Below are positions 11,276 to 22,882 of a stretch of 64,000 nucleotides of DNA, piece after piece (positions within the stretch are counted from its first letter, which is position 1; the number at the start of each line of letters is the position of its first letter). The position numbers and the translations under genes are program-made. This DNA is from Chlamydoabsidia padenii (taxonomy: Eukaryota; Mucoromycota; Mucoromycetes; Mucorales; Cunninghamellaceae), in the NCBI GenBank assembly GCA_025330725.1, contig JAIWND010000006.1:1116001-1180000 (forward strand), given 5' to 3'. Below the pieces are notes generated by a model, which saw only the letters and a list, made by a program, of their open reading frames with translations, was not told the DNA's origin and made no database searches.

Positions 11276-11800
11276 AGTCAGGGTAAAACGATCTTGAGAC
11301 TATACTACTCCATACAAGGTACTTGGTGCATTGGCCATTATTTAAAGTTTGTTGAAAATAGGCCAAGGAATGCTCATGGTCACTTTTGGCGTGATCATCA
11401 CTTGCCCAGTGAGGCAGTAGAGCTTTCTTAAGATTCAAGGCAAAAGGGTAAGCGTGGTGTGAAATAAGTGTACTTTTGTCTGTCAATTTTCAAAACACAA
11501 ATCTTATTTTGTGAACGAACCTTTCTTCCACCAAGAAAAGGATAAATTGAACTCCCGACTGGCATTGAATTTACAGACTTACTCTGAGATTTGTGATACG
11601 AAGCACCTTTTAAAATCTGGTCATGTGACATCCCAAAAAGGAGTTTTATTTCCCTGTTGAAGTTGGTGGTAGCATGATATCAAAGATTGACAACCACAGG
11701 AACATGTAGTAGGTTACCTTTTGCCAATATATAGCAAACTAGGTAGTCCTTTACTCAGTTTTTGTTTTGTTTTTTGAAAAAGGTAATGGAGGTGAGAATA

Positions 11801-11812
11801 TTAAGATCCCGC
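11801..11812 (-). promoter_or_regulatory. GCGGGATTTGAA box variant upstream of the OTU gene
   Basis: Plus-strand TTAAGATCCCGC, two mismatches from the consensus, 65 bp upstream of the OTU start codon. Confidence 0.4.
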
Positions 11813-11877
11813 TCACGAATGTAAAAAGGGAGCTGGTACTACTTCTCTTTTCTTCCACTCTTTTTTCTTTTAACATC

Positions 11878-13439
11878 ATGGCCAAAGGAAAAAGAGGTAG
11901 GTGCATTGATTATCATAGTCATTATTGAAGTATTGTGTTTAGGATTGTTTTAACTTTTTATTGTTTTACTAATCACTAGATAATCCAACACGAAAGGAAC
12001 GACGGGCCCAAAAAGTAAAGGGTGATCAAAAAAACAAACCAGATAACCAATTACTGTAATTAACTTAGCCTGTTTTGATTGATGATATAGAAACAAGTAC
12101 TGTCAGGTGGTGACGACGACTTTGATCTCGATGCACAGCTTAAAAAACTTGGTCTCACAACAAAATGCATTACTGGTGACGGCAATTGTAAAGACTCAGA
12201 AAAAAAAAAAACGTCAATAGTCTTCGCTGTTAACAACTAAACACTTAACACTTGATCGATAGGTTTATTTAGGGCATTATCCGATCAGTACTACGGATAC
12301 GACAAACATCATCGATCGATTCGACGAGAAGTATGTGAATACCTTGGGCAACATAAAGACACTTATCAGTACTTTGTGGAAGACGACATTCCGTTTGATC
12401 AGTACTTGTCTTCAATGGAACAAGATGGGTGCTTTGGTGGCCATATGGTGATTGTTGGCTTTGCGAAACTTCGCCGAGTCGATGTGAAGATATACCAGCC
12501 TGGTATGATGTAAGTAAACAAAGCCAATGGATAATACTAGACTGACCTTTATCTTTTGTTATTTTTATCGCCGAAGTGTAGTTATGTCATCAACGGTGTA
12601 GACGATGAAGATAACCAAGGTGACGAGGAAGATACGGATCGTCAAGTGCTTCACATTGCGTAAGTCAAGAAACATAAATAAAAAAAGGAGAGGAATGAAG
12701 TGCTAATCAGAATGGATTAATAGGTATCATAGCTGGGAACATTATAGCTCTATTCGGAATATTGATGGTCCTTATAGTGGCATGCCGGAAATTAAGGTAA
12801 GTATACCCTGGATGAATACGGCATCGGTGAACTGACTGAACGTGCTTGTAGGATAAGGATACAATACCCGAAGAAACAGCAACAGCAACGATAGACGACG
12901 ACGACGACGGGGATGACGACTCACCAGACTCGAAGGAAAAAGTAATCTTGAATGCATGCCCAGGTACCAGCATACGAAAAATACGACGATTACTTCGAAA
13001 ACATAAGGGCGATCCCGACAAAGTGATCGATGCGCTTTATGAATCTGATAACACCGCCATTAACGAGAATACTAACGGAAACATCGAGGAAACACCAATC
13101 ATTACCACCACAGAAACTACCGGGGATATCGAAAATAGTGTCACTGTAGCTATGGATGATCAACCAGGGGAACAAGTTGGAAAACAGCCATCAGATGATG
13201 ATAGTACTGCCATTCTACCTCAGGTCAACACTGATCATGACAACAAAAAAGCATCACCGCCACCAACGAAACGATTGACAGGACGGGAAAAGAAGCTTCA
13301 AGCAAAGATGCGGCAAAAGGAACTACAGCGGGAAAAGAAACAACAATTAGCAAACAAACACGCAGCAAAATCAAGATCGAACGACACTCCCAGTGATGGT
13401 GACGAACCAAACCAAGCAATGAAACAACTACATATTTAG
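11878..13439 (+). CDS. OTU-family deubiquitinase (OTUD3-like)
   Basis: Seven exons: 11878-11896, 11980-12014, 12091-12187, 12263-12509, 12582-12659, 12724-12796 and 12852-13439, giving 378 residues. It is a cysteine protease that removes ubiquitin. The catalytic centre is the GDGNC motif, whose Cys codon is split over the third intron. Around it are LFRALSDQYYG, then HKDTYQYFVEDD, FGGHMVIVGFAKL, and the catalytic His in EHYSSIRN near the end of the domain. After an acidic linker, a helix pair near NACPGTSIRKIRRLLRKH and DPDKVIDALYES resembles a UBA-like ubiquitin-binding element. The tail is basic with a coiled REKKLQAKMRQKELQREKK stretch. Closest known type is human OTUD3; the exact substrate is unknown. 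Confidence 0.88.
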
Positions 13440-13830
13440 ACACTAGCATATTAGATATTATATTTAATAAAGACAACTTTTGACATACTATTGTTTTTTT
13501 ATTTGATGACTTGGTATTATATAATGATGGGCTGATCACTAACAGGAAAGTATTTATTTCAAACCCCCCCAGAATCATGCGATTTAATATCGGATTGGTC
13601 CCTATTTGAGTGGATGTGTATTGGATTGACAGTTGTCCAACTGGATAATGATTTAGTGAGAAGTCATGGGCATAGTAATAAAGAGGTTTTTATTAAGGTT
13701 ACAAAATATTTCAGATACATCAACAATAACAACAAAAAAGAGATAATATAACTAGTAATTAAGGAAGGTGAATGTATAAAGGTAATTAAAAAAAAAAAAA
13801 AAAAAAGAAGAGCATCAATAAAAGTCTAAT
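13440..13830. other. Convergent 3' spacer between OTU and Chs4-like genes
   Basis: Holds 3' UTRs of two convergent genes with AATAAA-like signals near 13465 and AT-rich stretches. No gene is seen. Confidence 0.6.
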
Positions 13831-15684
13831 CTACATGATTGAGCAATCAGAGTCCTTTTCATTGGATCGTCCATTTCGATCGCGGGTATGATTTCTTCGT
13901 TGTTGTAGACTCCCATGTTTCTTGAGTTCGGATAGTCGCTGCATCGCCCTACGGTTGTTTTGAGCAGCAGCACGCATGTACCATTTCCTTGCTTCGTCCA
14001 AGTTTTGTTTAGTACCAACACCAGTTTCCGTATAGTATCCCACAGCATATTCTGCCTTTGCATAGCCCCGATCCGCCGCCTTGCGAGCCCAAAGATAGGC
14101 CTCGACATCGTTTTGAGACAAGATAACACTGCCATCCATGGTGTTAGTTGCCCCTGTAAGATACCAACCCGAGAGAGCCAGTTCAGATTCCAGATCACCT
14201 TGTTCAGCCGCCTTGGAGTACCATGCAATGGAGCGCCTGGGATCGATGGGACAGTTCAAAAAACCATTTTCATACGCCAGACCAAGTTTGAATTGAGAAG
14301 GAGCATAGCCATACTGAGCCGCCTTGGTGAACAGATCACGAGCATAGTTTAGATCCGGAATCACCGAGGGAATGCCTTCCTTTTCAAATGCCACACCAAG
14401 ATCGTGAATTGGCTGAGGATGATCTTCAGTCGCTTGTGCCGCCGCGCGTTCCAACCAACTCATGCCTTCCCGAGGATTCTTCGCCTGACCAAGAGTACCA
14501 CGTAGCAAGATCAGACTGAGTTTATACATTGCCCGCCCGTCGCCCAGATGTGCTGCCTTGCGGAAGAATTGAATCGCATGCCCACTGTCCTTCTTGGTTC
14601 CTGCCCCCATTTCATAGCACACAGCCACACGATAGGTACATGCCGGATGGTTCTGCTTGGATCCTTGAAGATAAAGAGAGAAGGCTCGATCGGGATCGAC
14701 CGCCAAACCGAGTTTCCCACCACCATAGCAATCCGCCAAGTAGAATTGTGCTTCGGCATACCCTGTCTTGCCCAGTCCACCACCATGAGTCGCTAGTTTC
14801 TTGACAATCCGCTGAGCCTCCGTCACCAAAGTATCCTGAAGTTTGCGTGCCCGTTTTGGATCCTTTTCGTTCGCCACACCTACCACCGGGACCATCTCCA
14901 TCATGAATTTGGCAAGATCAAGCAATTTTTGAGGTTCATTTGACGTTTGAGCCTCGGTTCGAAGTTGTTGAAGATTTTCCATCGTCAGAGCAGGGAACGT
15001 GTTGGATGAAGAGCTGTGTTGACCTGCCTGACTTGCCGCCAAGACCGAGCTTTCAGGTAGATAATTGTTGTCTGTCGTTCCCATCGTCGAATAAGAAGTT
15101 GACATCATCATTTGTTGTGACCTTCCGTATAGTGTGGGTTGTGGTTGGTAATTAGGACGAGGTGAAGGTCGGTACTGAGGTCGAGGTGTGCCTGGTCCAT
15201 AATAATACTTGCCAGAGTCAATAGGAGGCCCAGGCATGGGTGGACGTTCAAACTGGCCCATCGGTGGTCGTCCGTAAGGGGTAGGTCGATAAGGACCAGG
15301 ATATCCGTTGTGCTGTGCTGGAACAGGTCCCATCATGGAAGGTGATTGAGATGATGATAATGAAGAAGAGACAGCTAGTGAGGCAGACCGTTGCATTTGT
15401 GAAGTTACAGGAGAAGACAATGTCATTGGTGGAACTGTTGAATGGTCGGGCACCGTATTGATATAGTCGGAAGAAGGCAAGATAACAGGTGTGTTGTTGG
15501 CAAGATTAGTGTCAGTTGTATTTAGAGCATCTGGTTTTTGAGCCGTTTCAAAAGGTTGTTGTTGGTGCTGTATTGATGCTGTATCATTTGTCACAGTGGT
15601 TGATGACAGTAAAGAAGCAGAGGAGTCATTCAAAGACACTGTTGATACTGGTGGTAGATGAGGAGTTTCTTCCTGTGATGCCAT
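13831..15684 (-). CDS. SEL1-repeat protein, chitin synthase activator Chs4/Skt5-like
   Basis: Single unin­terrupted exon of 617 codons on the minus strand; the start is the first ATG of MASQEETPH, because the frame upstream is a pyrimidine-rich leader. The N-terminal 240 residues are low-complexity, rich in Ser, Pro and Gln (for example PYGRPPMGQFERPPMPG). The C-terminal half holds about seven SEL1/TPR-like repeats, seen as AEAQFYLADCYGGG, ACTYRVAVCYEMGAGT, GRAMYKLSLILLRG, PSQFKLGLAYENGF, LESELALSGWYLTGA and AKAEYAVGYYTETGVGT. It ends in CSIM, a CaaX farnesylation box as in yeast Skt5/Chs4. The family recruits and activates chitin synthase at growth sites. The lack of introns is unusual next to the intron-rich neighbours. 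An exact GCGGGATTTGAA box lies 89 bp upstream. Confidence 0.87.
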   Translation of the reverse strand: MASQEETPHLPPVSTVSLNDSSASLLSSTTVTNDTASIQHQQQPFETAQKPDALNTTDTNLANNTPVILPSSDYINTVPDHSTVPPMTLSSPVTSQMQRSASLAVSSSLSSSQSPSMMGPVPAQHNGYPGPYRPTPYGRPPMGQFERPPMPGPPIDSGKYYYGPGTPRPQYRPSPRPNYQPQPTLYGRSQQMMMSTSYSTMGTTDNNYLPESSVLAASQAGQHSSSSNTFPALTMENLQQLRTEAQTSNEPQKLLDLAKFMMEMVPVVGVANEKDPKRARKLQDTLVTEAQRIVKKLATHGGGLGKTGYAEAQFYLADCYGGGKLGLAVDPDRAFSLYLQGSKQNHPACTYRVAVCYEMGAGTKKDSGHAIQFFRKAAHLGDGRAMYKLSLILLRGTLGQAKNPREGMSWLERAAAQATEDHPQPIHDLGVAFEKEGIPSVIPDLNYARDLFTKAAQYGYAPSQFKLGLAYENGFLNCPIDPRRSIAWYSKAAEQGDLESELALSGWYLTGATNTMDGSVILSQNDVEAYLWARKAADRGYAKAEYAVGYYTETGVGTKQNLDEARKWYMRAAAQNNRRAMQRLSELKKHGSLQQRRNHTRDRNGRSNEKDSDCSIM

Positions 15685-15773
15685 CAAGAGAATGGTTAAC
15701 AGAAAGAGAAAGTAAAAGGCAAAAGAAAAAAAAAAAAGAGGGGATTTTCCCCCTCCAACTCTTTGATACACAA

Positions 15774-15785
15774 TTCAAATCCCGC
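15774..15785 (-). promoter_or_regulatory. GCGGGATTTGAA box (exact) upstream of the Chs4-like gene
   Basis: Sense orientation relative to the gene, 89 bp from the start codon, just beyond a purine-rich tract. Confidence 0.65.
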
Positions 15786-15794
15786 CCCAAATAG

Positions 15795-17669
15795 GACTAA
15801 ATCATTACCCCTTTTTCTTCAGCGCTTTTACCAAACAGATCAATGCCATGAACTCTGATATACTCTTCTTTTATAGTGTTATCCCGACACACATGATATT
15901 ATATACAATCCTATTCATGTGACCAATGTACAAGAGTAGTAAATGTCGATCAATAACAAGGAAAAATAAGATGGAGGAAATATTCCCCAGGTACTTTTTC
16001 AAAATGTTTTCTTGGAATAATGGTGGCAGTTGATTTGGGTGTTAGACCTGGTTACTTTGTAAGATCAGATTCTCATCTCATCAAAATAATCATGCGAAAT
16101 CCTGGTAACAGTGATCACCGCCCATCATCAATTATCCAACAAATCCACCTTGTCAACACTAGTTTATGCAACTGTCAAAGCAAAATATGATTCCATATTT
16201 GGTTATATTTATAAGAATAAAAAACCAGCTGCTAGATCCCTTTGTTATGCACAATTTGACACTCACTCTCCCGAAATTGAAATCCCGCTTCATGCCGAAA
16301 GCATTATAGCATGTCAGTTGGTATCAGCATGAAACATACAATAAAGTTTAAATGGAATAACAAGGGGGTACTGTTTTGTTGACTAGATACTTTCTTTTTT
16401 TCTTTTGCAAGCTTCAGGTGCAGGATTTAAGGTTGAAAACTGTAAGCAGGTTATATCACAATTTAAACGCCGAAGAGGGATCAAAACCAACCAAAAAAGC
16501 TGATCCCCCTTTTTGATATATATTACAATAGGATGTATCAAAGCGTACATTGGTGACAAAAGCACGTATAGTGACAATGTGATTGTTATTCTAGAGATAA
16601 GAAAGCAAAAAAAAAAAAAATGAAGCATTACATAAGAATCTTTCTTTTTTTGAAGGTAAGAGCGCAAAGTTATACTCCTATTGGTTTACACGGTGACGCG
16701 ATGATGAATCAAGCTGATGGTAAGATAGAAAACAGTGAGATAAGTAACCCTGATATGATTTACCAGGGACCATGATTCAAATATCTAGACCCTTCTGAGT
16801 AGGATCGAATCGTTCTCAGGGTCCTTTTTCTTCAATCTTCGGAAATAGAGAGAGGGTCATTTTGATGGGGGGGGGGGGTTTGTTTCAAGTGTCTTTGTCA
16901 TCTATAATCATTCGCATTCCTTCTTTCACAGGAACACAAAAATCATTAGTGATCTTACGAATCGAGTTCGTATAATATAATACTCTCCAAAATGGATCAC
17001 CCCACACATTTCATGGTGGCACCAACCAATGTCGGGATGTGAAAATATTAACCATCCGATAAAAAGAATGAACCCCTGAAGCCCTTTTAAGTAACGAATT
17101 GGGAAAGTAGAAGGTGGATTATCTAAAGAAACTGTACTTCATGATAAATCAATGTAGTCTGGGTAATAAAACTTTAATCAAGGTTTTTTATTCGAGTATG
17201 TGAAGGTAAACGAATAAGAAACTCAGCACCATTTCACAATCTCAATAAAGAACTTCCTTTTTCAACTTAAGCTTTTTTAAACTTTCAACCCCCGACTGCT
17301 GTGGTGTTTTGCATGATCTACTTACTATCTACTTTTTTCTATCGTCACTATGAAACATGAATGATTTGACTATAGAGATGAGAATCTAAAAGGAGGAAAG
17401 AAAGGAATAGTGATAATAAGGAATCCGCAATCAGAAAACAGGAAACAAGGTCAAGATACGGATCCCAATAACGTAAGCATCCTATCAGAATAAGGGTTGC
17501 GTGGGAAGGACCAAAAAATGAAAAGGTTATTCAGGGAAATCAATGTCCAACCATACTTTTCACCTTGTTCAAATCTCGTGGTGGCAACACAGTGGTATCT
17601 TCCTCCATTTCCTTGCAAAGGGAAAACGAACCCTTGAATTGGTCAGTTGGTCGTACATACCACTCCAAA
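15795..17669. other. Long spacer
   Basis: No supportable gene in 1.9 kb. It holds a near-match box TTGAAATCCCGC at 16277-16288 and a weaker TTCAAATCTCGT at 17569-17580. An imperfect hairpin lies near 16786-16825 (GACCCT ... AGGGTC). A G-run is at 16867-16878. Confidence 0.5.
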
Positions 17670-17681
17670 TTCAAATCCCGC
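17670..17681 (-). promoter_or_regulatory. GCGGGATTTGAA box (exact) upstream of the UNC93-like gene
   Basis: Plus-strand TTCAAATCCCGC, 156 bp before the start codon. Antisense orientation relative to the gene. Confidence 0.6.
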
Positions 17682-17837
17682 TCAACTTGAATATAAATCA
17701 TCCTTTTTTTATTTTTTCGGCTTTTCTTTTCTTCACCTCACCTTAACCTTCTTTTCTTCTTCTTCTTCTTCTTCTCTTCTCTACTTTATACTTACACTTT
17801 TAATACTACTTTCAAACTTAATACTTAATACATTGCA

Positions 17838-19478
17838 ATGGGATTCACTTTACCATTCCGATACAATAGTCCTACTTTCCAAGTCTTCTTGGTCGGGCTT
17901 ATTTGTTTCTGCTGTCCAGGTAAGTAAATACTTCTCACCCTTCAGCCAGGACAAAAAACACCAACCTTTTTTCTTCTTCTTGTTCTCTTTATGATTAGGA
18001 ATGTACAACGCTTTGACTGGTATGGGTGGAGGTGGTAAATCCTCAACAGACGCCGTAAACAATGCCAACACCGCCCTCTCTGTAACATTCACCGTTTGCA
18101 GTCTTATCGGTGCTCCTGTCTACAACATCTTTGGTCATCGTGTAATTATTCCTGCTGCTCTCACTTATGTCCTTTTTGTTGGCTCCTTCTTGAGTGATTC
18201 ATCAGCCTTCACCATCATCGCAGGTGCAGTCTTAGGTAGGTTGGAAAAAAAAAAATGAATATACCGTGATTAGGAAAAAAAAAGCTTCTTCCACGCATGA
18301 CTAACATTTGAAACGTTTATTAGGTATTGGTGCAGGGTTTTTGTGGACCGCTCAGGCTGGTGTCATGATGTCTTACCCTAATGAATCAGAAAAGGGAAAA
18401 GCTTTCTCTATCTTTTGGATGATCTTCAACTTGTAAGTCAGAAAATGGGAAAGAAAGAAAAAATATGGGAAGCTCACATTTGGGTATTTTATTCTATAGG
18501 GGTGCAACTATCGGTGCTGCTATTCCTCTTGGTAACAACTGGACCAACACAACAACAAGTAATGTCAATATTGGTACCTATATTGGGTTTATGGTTTTGA
18601 TGGCCTTTGGTGCCTTCTTGGCTTTAGGATTAGCCCCACCCAGCAAAGTGATCCGTAGCGATGGTACTCATGTCTCTTTACACAAATATTCCAACTGGAA
18701 ACGTGAAGCAGTGGAAGTGTTCAAACTCTTCATTAACTGGCGCATGTTGATCTTGATTCCCTTGTTTGCTGGATCCAACTGGTTCTACACTTATCAATTC
18801 CAAGTCTACAATGGTGGAGGTTACTTTAACTTGCGTGCTCGATCTCTCAACAACATTTTGTACTGGCTCTTCCAAATCATCGGTGGTGGCTTTATTGGAT
18901 GGATGCTTGACTGGAAGGCATTGGGTGGTCGTCGTCGTCGTGCTCTTATTGGTAACACTTTTGTCCTCGTGATCTGTGTGGCTATTTGGGTCGGTGCTAT
19001 TTTTGTACAAAAGAACTTTACATACGAATCTGCCAAGGCTCTTGCTACTATTGACAAGGTGGATGTGTACTCTCCTGGATATGCTGGTATGGCGGTTGAA
19101 TACGCTTTCTTTGGGTTCTTCGACAGTGTATTTCAAGGAACCATCTACTGGTTGTTAGGCACAATGACCAACGACACTGAACGTGCTGCTCGCTATGGTG
19201 GATTCTACAAGACAATCCAAAACGCCTTTGCCGCTGTCGCTTCTCAATTGGATGTCAACAAGGTGCCTTTTATGACCCAACTTGTTATTATCTTTGCCGT
19301 CAACGTTGTGGGTATCTTGCTTGCCTATGTGGTCTGCTTCACTGTTCCTGACGTTACGGTGGAAGAAATCGACAACCTACAAGGCGTCCGAGGAGTTGAA
19401 ACTATGGTCGGTGGTCGTCTTGAAGATGATGCTGGCGCTCCTAACAAGGTGGAATTGGATAGCAAAGAAAATTTGTAA
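17838..19478 (+). CDS. UNC93-like major facilitator superfamily membrane protein
   Basis: Four exons: 17838-17919, 17999-18235, 18324-18432 and 18500-19478, giving 468 residues. There are about 11-12 hydrophobic segments, beginning with FQVFLVGLICFCCPG and including GIGAGFLWTAQAGVMMSYP, the signature of the fungal UNC93/DUF895 group (a WTAQG-like loop after TM4). The stretch YNALTGMGGGG after TM1 and NLGATIGAAIPLGNNW are also typical. A basic loop GGRRRRA follows the central helices. The tail is acidic and cytosolic. The substrate is unknown; the family is often annotated as a putative ion channel regulator or transporter. CTAAC branch sites are seen before the intron 2 and 3 acceptors. Confidence 0.87.
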
Positions 19479-20353
19479 ACATTAGGATTAGAAAATCTTT
19501 ACCCATGGTTTTTTTTACTAGTATAGTTTGATTCTCTCTTTTTTATTGAACACCCTTCCTTCCTATACTTTCTCTTTATCTTTATCTCGAGACAAATATC
19601 TGTGATTTTGTCTTATCTCTCCTATCTTTTATGTATTCTCTAATAGCAAATTAATAAAAACAACTCTATTATGTGTCTCTTGAATTATACAGTCTTATTT
19701 TTTTAGTCTCTTTCCTTAAACGAAAGGCTGCTTTATTGTGTTAATGTCCTGCGTTTTCAACACAATTCATGCAAAAAAAGTACATTTCAAATCCCGAAAT
19801 CAAAAAAAGCCCATTGATTGAGCTTGCCAAATCTTTGTGTAGAAAATTTTCGTAAAAGGTGGGTGAGATTTACTAAAAAAAAAAAAAAGTTGCCTTAATG
19901 CTTGAATCATAACTGCTGACATTTGTAACATGGGTAAAATAATGGATCGTACATTAAACTGGTTACTCGCCTATCACAGAAAATGTATATCAGGTTGATT
20001 GTTCACGCTGAACGATGAGTGTTTTTTTTTGTTCGACGGGAACACCGAGCGGGGGTTGAAAACACACAGTCAATGCAAAGGTTCCATGTGATCTTTCAGG
20101 TCATATACATTGACTCGAACCACCCATGTATTCTATTCTTGTGCTTTTGTTTATTCTAACAAAGCTTATTCAATTAATTCATTTTGGTTTGTGCATAATA
20201 AGATCATATGAGAAGTTATGTGTTGTTTTAATGAGCGGTCTTAATCCTTAATAGAAGAACAAGATATTTTGTTGGGGTGAAGGGACAATCAGGGATGAAC
20301 CTGTTTACTTTTATTTCATCACTGGCGATAAAAGCTAATATGGTACACCCAGA

Positions 20354-20365
20354 TTCAAATCCCGC
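20354..20365 (-). promoter_or_regulatory. GCGGGATTTGAA box (exact)
   Basis: Plus-strand TTCAAATCCCGC about 640 bp upstream of the ALDH start. No gene start lies closer. Confidence 0.5.
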
Positions 20366-20870
20366 CGCATGATTTTTTTTCTAAAGATTTCATCACCGGG
20401 ATTGAGAAAAAACATACCACATGAATGTAAACAGACATGTATGTATAATGTACATGATGAATAGATATTATTGGTTCGAAATTGGAACTGTAAGGGTGCT
20501 CCTGAATGGCATCTTGTTATGGGAGGAGCATACGCAATGAAATTTCTGTACTGCACACTTGCGCTCTTTTTTAAACTTTTGGGTTTTCCCATCACTTTAT
20601 GATCGGCTCACCTCTTTGGCTTTTGCAGACGAGCAAACAAGTGAAAGATAAGTACCGAGAACTCCTACATTTTTGACAGTGCCTTTCTTGATAACGATAG
20701 TTGGTTTTGCCCTTTGACGTCCTCCTTTTTTTTTTTTTTTTTTTTTTTTTCGAGATCCCACGTTCGTGAGAGGGATCATGTTTGGTTCTTGTACATCGCA
20801 AACACATCCTATACCATTAAAAGTAGAAAAAAGCAAGGCGTCTGATTGGTTGCATCAACAAAGCTTATTT

Positions 20871-20882
20871 TTCAAATCCCGC
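20871..20882 (-). promoter_or_regulatory. GCGGGATTTGAA box (exact) upstream of ALDH
   Basis: Plus-strand TTCAAATCCCGC, 126 bp before the ALDH start codon. Confidence 0.65.
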
Positions 20883-21008
20883 TAGTGTGAGAGCTTTTAT
20901 GCCAACTGGCGTTTTTTTGATTCTTAACAAATAAAAACGGACGCCGCCCTTTTTTCTTTTTCTCTCTTTCTTTCTTTGCTCTAATTCATATTACAATCTC
21001 TTACCAAT

Positions 21009-22882
21009 ATGACTGCTACTGATTTTACTGTTCAAACTACCACCACCAAAGGCTATAAGCTCAACCGTAAGTATACCTTTATCGATCTCCACACACGTAA
21101 CTAAATGTCACACATTCTCTCTTTCCTTTTTTTGTAATCTAGTACAAACTGGTCTCTTTATTAACAATGAATTTGTCGCTGGTTCCAAGACTATTGATAC
21201 CATCAACCCTGCCACTGGTGAAGTAATTGCTACCGTCCAAGCTGGTAAGTTCACATGACGTACAAAGTAATGTCAATAGGAATGTGAACTAACCTACTTG
21301 CTATTACTATTAATATTTGTAGCTGAAAAAAAGCATGTGGACATTGCTGTGGATGCTGCCGAAGCTGCCTACCAGAATGTGTGGAGCAAGACATCTTCTC
21401 AAGAACGTCAACGTTTGATGTTGAAGCTTTCTGACCTTATTGACCGCGATGCTGAAGAATTGGCTCAAATCGAAACTTTGGATAACGGTAAAGGTATTTC
21501 TCTCTCTCGTACTGTGGATGTGCCTGGTGCTTCTGCCTCTATTCGCTACTATGCTGGTTTAGCTGACAAGATCCATGGTAAAACTGTCGATATTCCTGGT
21601 ACCTTCTCCTACACTCGTCATGAAGCTATTGGCGTGGTTGGATGTATCATTCCGTAAGTAGTAGTAGTAATTATGTTAATGATACTAATAATAGTGCATG
21701 GTACTAACGTGTCTTTTCACTTTCAGATGGAACTTCCCTCTCATGATGCTTAGTTGGAAACTTGGTCCTGCTTTGGCAACTGGTAATGTGATGATTGTCA
21801 AGACATCTGAATTGACTCCTCTGTCTGCTCTCAAGGTGGCCAAGTTGGTACAAGAAGCTGGATTCCCTCCTGGTGTGATTCAAATCATTACTGGCTATGG
21901 TGCTGAAGCTGGTGATGCCTTGGCTCGTCATCCTCGTGTTGGCAAGATCGCCTTTACTGGTTCTACCTTGGTGGGTCGTTTGGTCATGAAGGCCGCTGCT
22001 GAAAGTAATCTCAAAAAGGTGACTCTCGAACTCGGTGGAAAATCACCCAACATTATCTTTGATGACGCTGATTTGGAAAAGGCTGTCAAGTGGTCTCACT
22101 TTGGTATCTTCTTCAACCATGGTCAATGCTGTTGTGCTGGGTCTCGTATCTATGTCCAAGAAGGCATCTATGACAAATTTGTGGAAAAATTCAAGACCTT
22201 CACTGAACAAACAAAGGTTGGTGATCCTTTTGACGAATCTACCTTCCAAGGTCCTCAGATCTCTCAAACTCAATACGATCGTATCATGGCTCTTGTTGAA
22301 CAAGGAAAGAAGGATGGTATCAAGGTCCTCCTCGGTGGTGAACGCCACGGTGACAAAGGGTACTTTATTCAACCAACCATCTTGATCAATGAAAACAACA
22401 CTCCCGAATTCCATTCTTCCTGCAAGGTCATCACTGATGAAATCTTTGGTCCTGTTGTCGTCATCTCCAAGTTTAAGGATGAAGAAGAAGTCATCAAGTT
22501 GGCTCACGATACCACCTATGGTTTGGCGGCTGCAGTGTTTACTGAAAATGTCACCCGTGCGATCGAAGTATCCAACCGCTTGGAAGCAGGCACTGTCTGT
22601 AAGTAAAACATATATTGGGGTTTTATGGGGGGGGGCACGCTTTTATTAACACTTTGTTATTTATACATAGGGGTAAACGCTTACAATGTCCTTAGCCCTC
22701 AAATGCCTTTCGGTGGTTACCGTCAAAGTGGTATTGGTAGAGAAAATGGTGAAGAAGCTTTGGATAATTACCTTCAAGTAAGTATACAAGACATTGGAAA
22801 AGTCGGATATGACTCGATTAACTAAACTTTGTTATCATTATAGGTCAAGTCTGTCCGTGTCAACCTCTCTTTGGACAAATAG
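21009..22882 (+). CDS. Aldehyde dehydrogenase (NAD(P)+-dependent, ALDH1/2 type)
   Basis: Six exons: 21009-21066, 21143-21244, 21323-21653, 21727-22598, 22671-22777 and 22844-22882, giving 502 residues, the usual ALDH length. It oxidises aldehydes to carboxylic acids. Seen are the cofactor and active-site motifs PWNFPLMM, AFTGSTLVGR, the general-base Glu in LELGGKSPN, and the nucleophile in HGQCCCAGSR. EIFGPVV and NAYNVLSPQMPFGGYRQSG follow in order. There is no evident mitochondrial presequence, so a cytosolic enzyme is likely. The highly biased, translationally good codon use and short introns suggest strong expression. An exact box lies 126 bp upstream. Confidence 0.95.

Larger units (their letters stand above)
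10565..11460. repeat. Tandem array of four diverged 240-285-bp units
   Basis: Units begin near 10570, 10830, 11068 and 11353. Each contains, in order, a TTGGAAATAG-GAATGC-TCAC segment, a GTAGAGC segment, a GCGGG-TTTGAA-like box, a TGTGTCAATTTTTCATTCTG segment, a T tract and ACAAAAGTCAGG-TAAAACGATC. The T tract varies from about 7 to 53 residues, and this explains the unequal lengths. On the minus strand the units encode a repeated peptide around YFQQTLNNG and WSSIVSRSFYPDFC, open in two units, but no gene could be assembled. One unit carries the exact 12-mer box (11167-11178). Confidence 0.75.
19479..21008. other. Spacer between UNC93-like and ALDH genes
   Basis: No gene is seen. It holds AATAAA-type 3' signals near 19650, a near-match box TTCAAATCCCGA (19786-19797), a diverged GCGGGGGTTGAA near 20049 and two exact boxes (20354 and 20871). 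A poly-T tract is at 20727-20750. The number of boxes raises the possibility of an unannotated transcript. Confidence 0.5.

Noticed and set aside
16786..16825. Imperfect hairpin (GACCCT ... AGGGTC) as a possible structured RNA or terminator
   Set aside because: Short and bulged, with no neighbouring transcript; such hairpins arise by chance in 64 kb.
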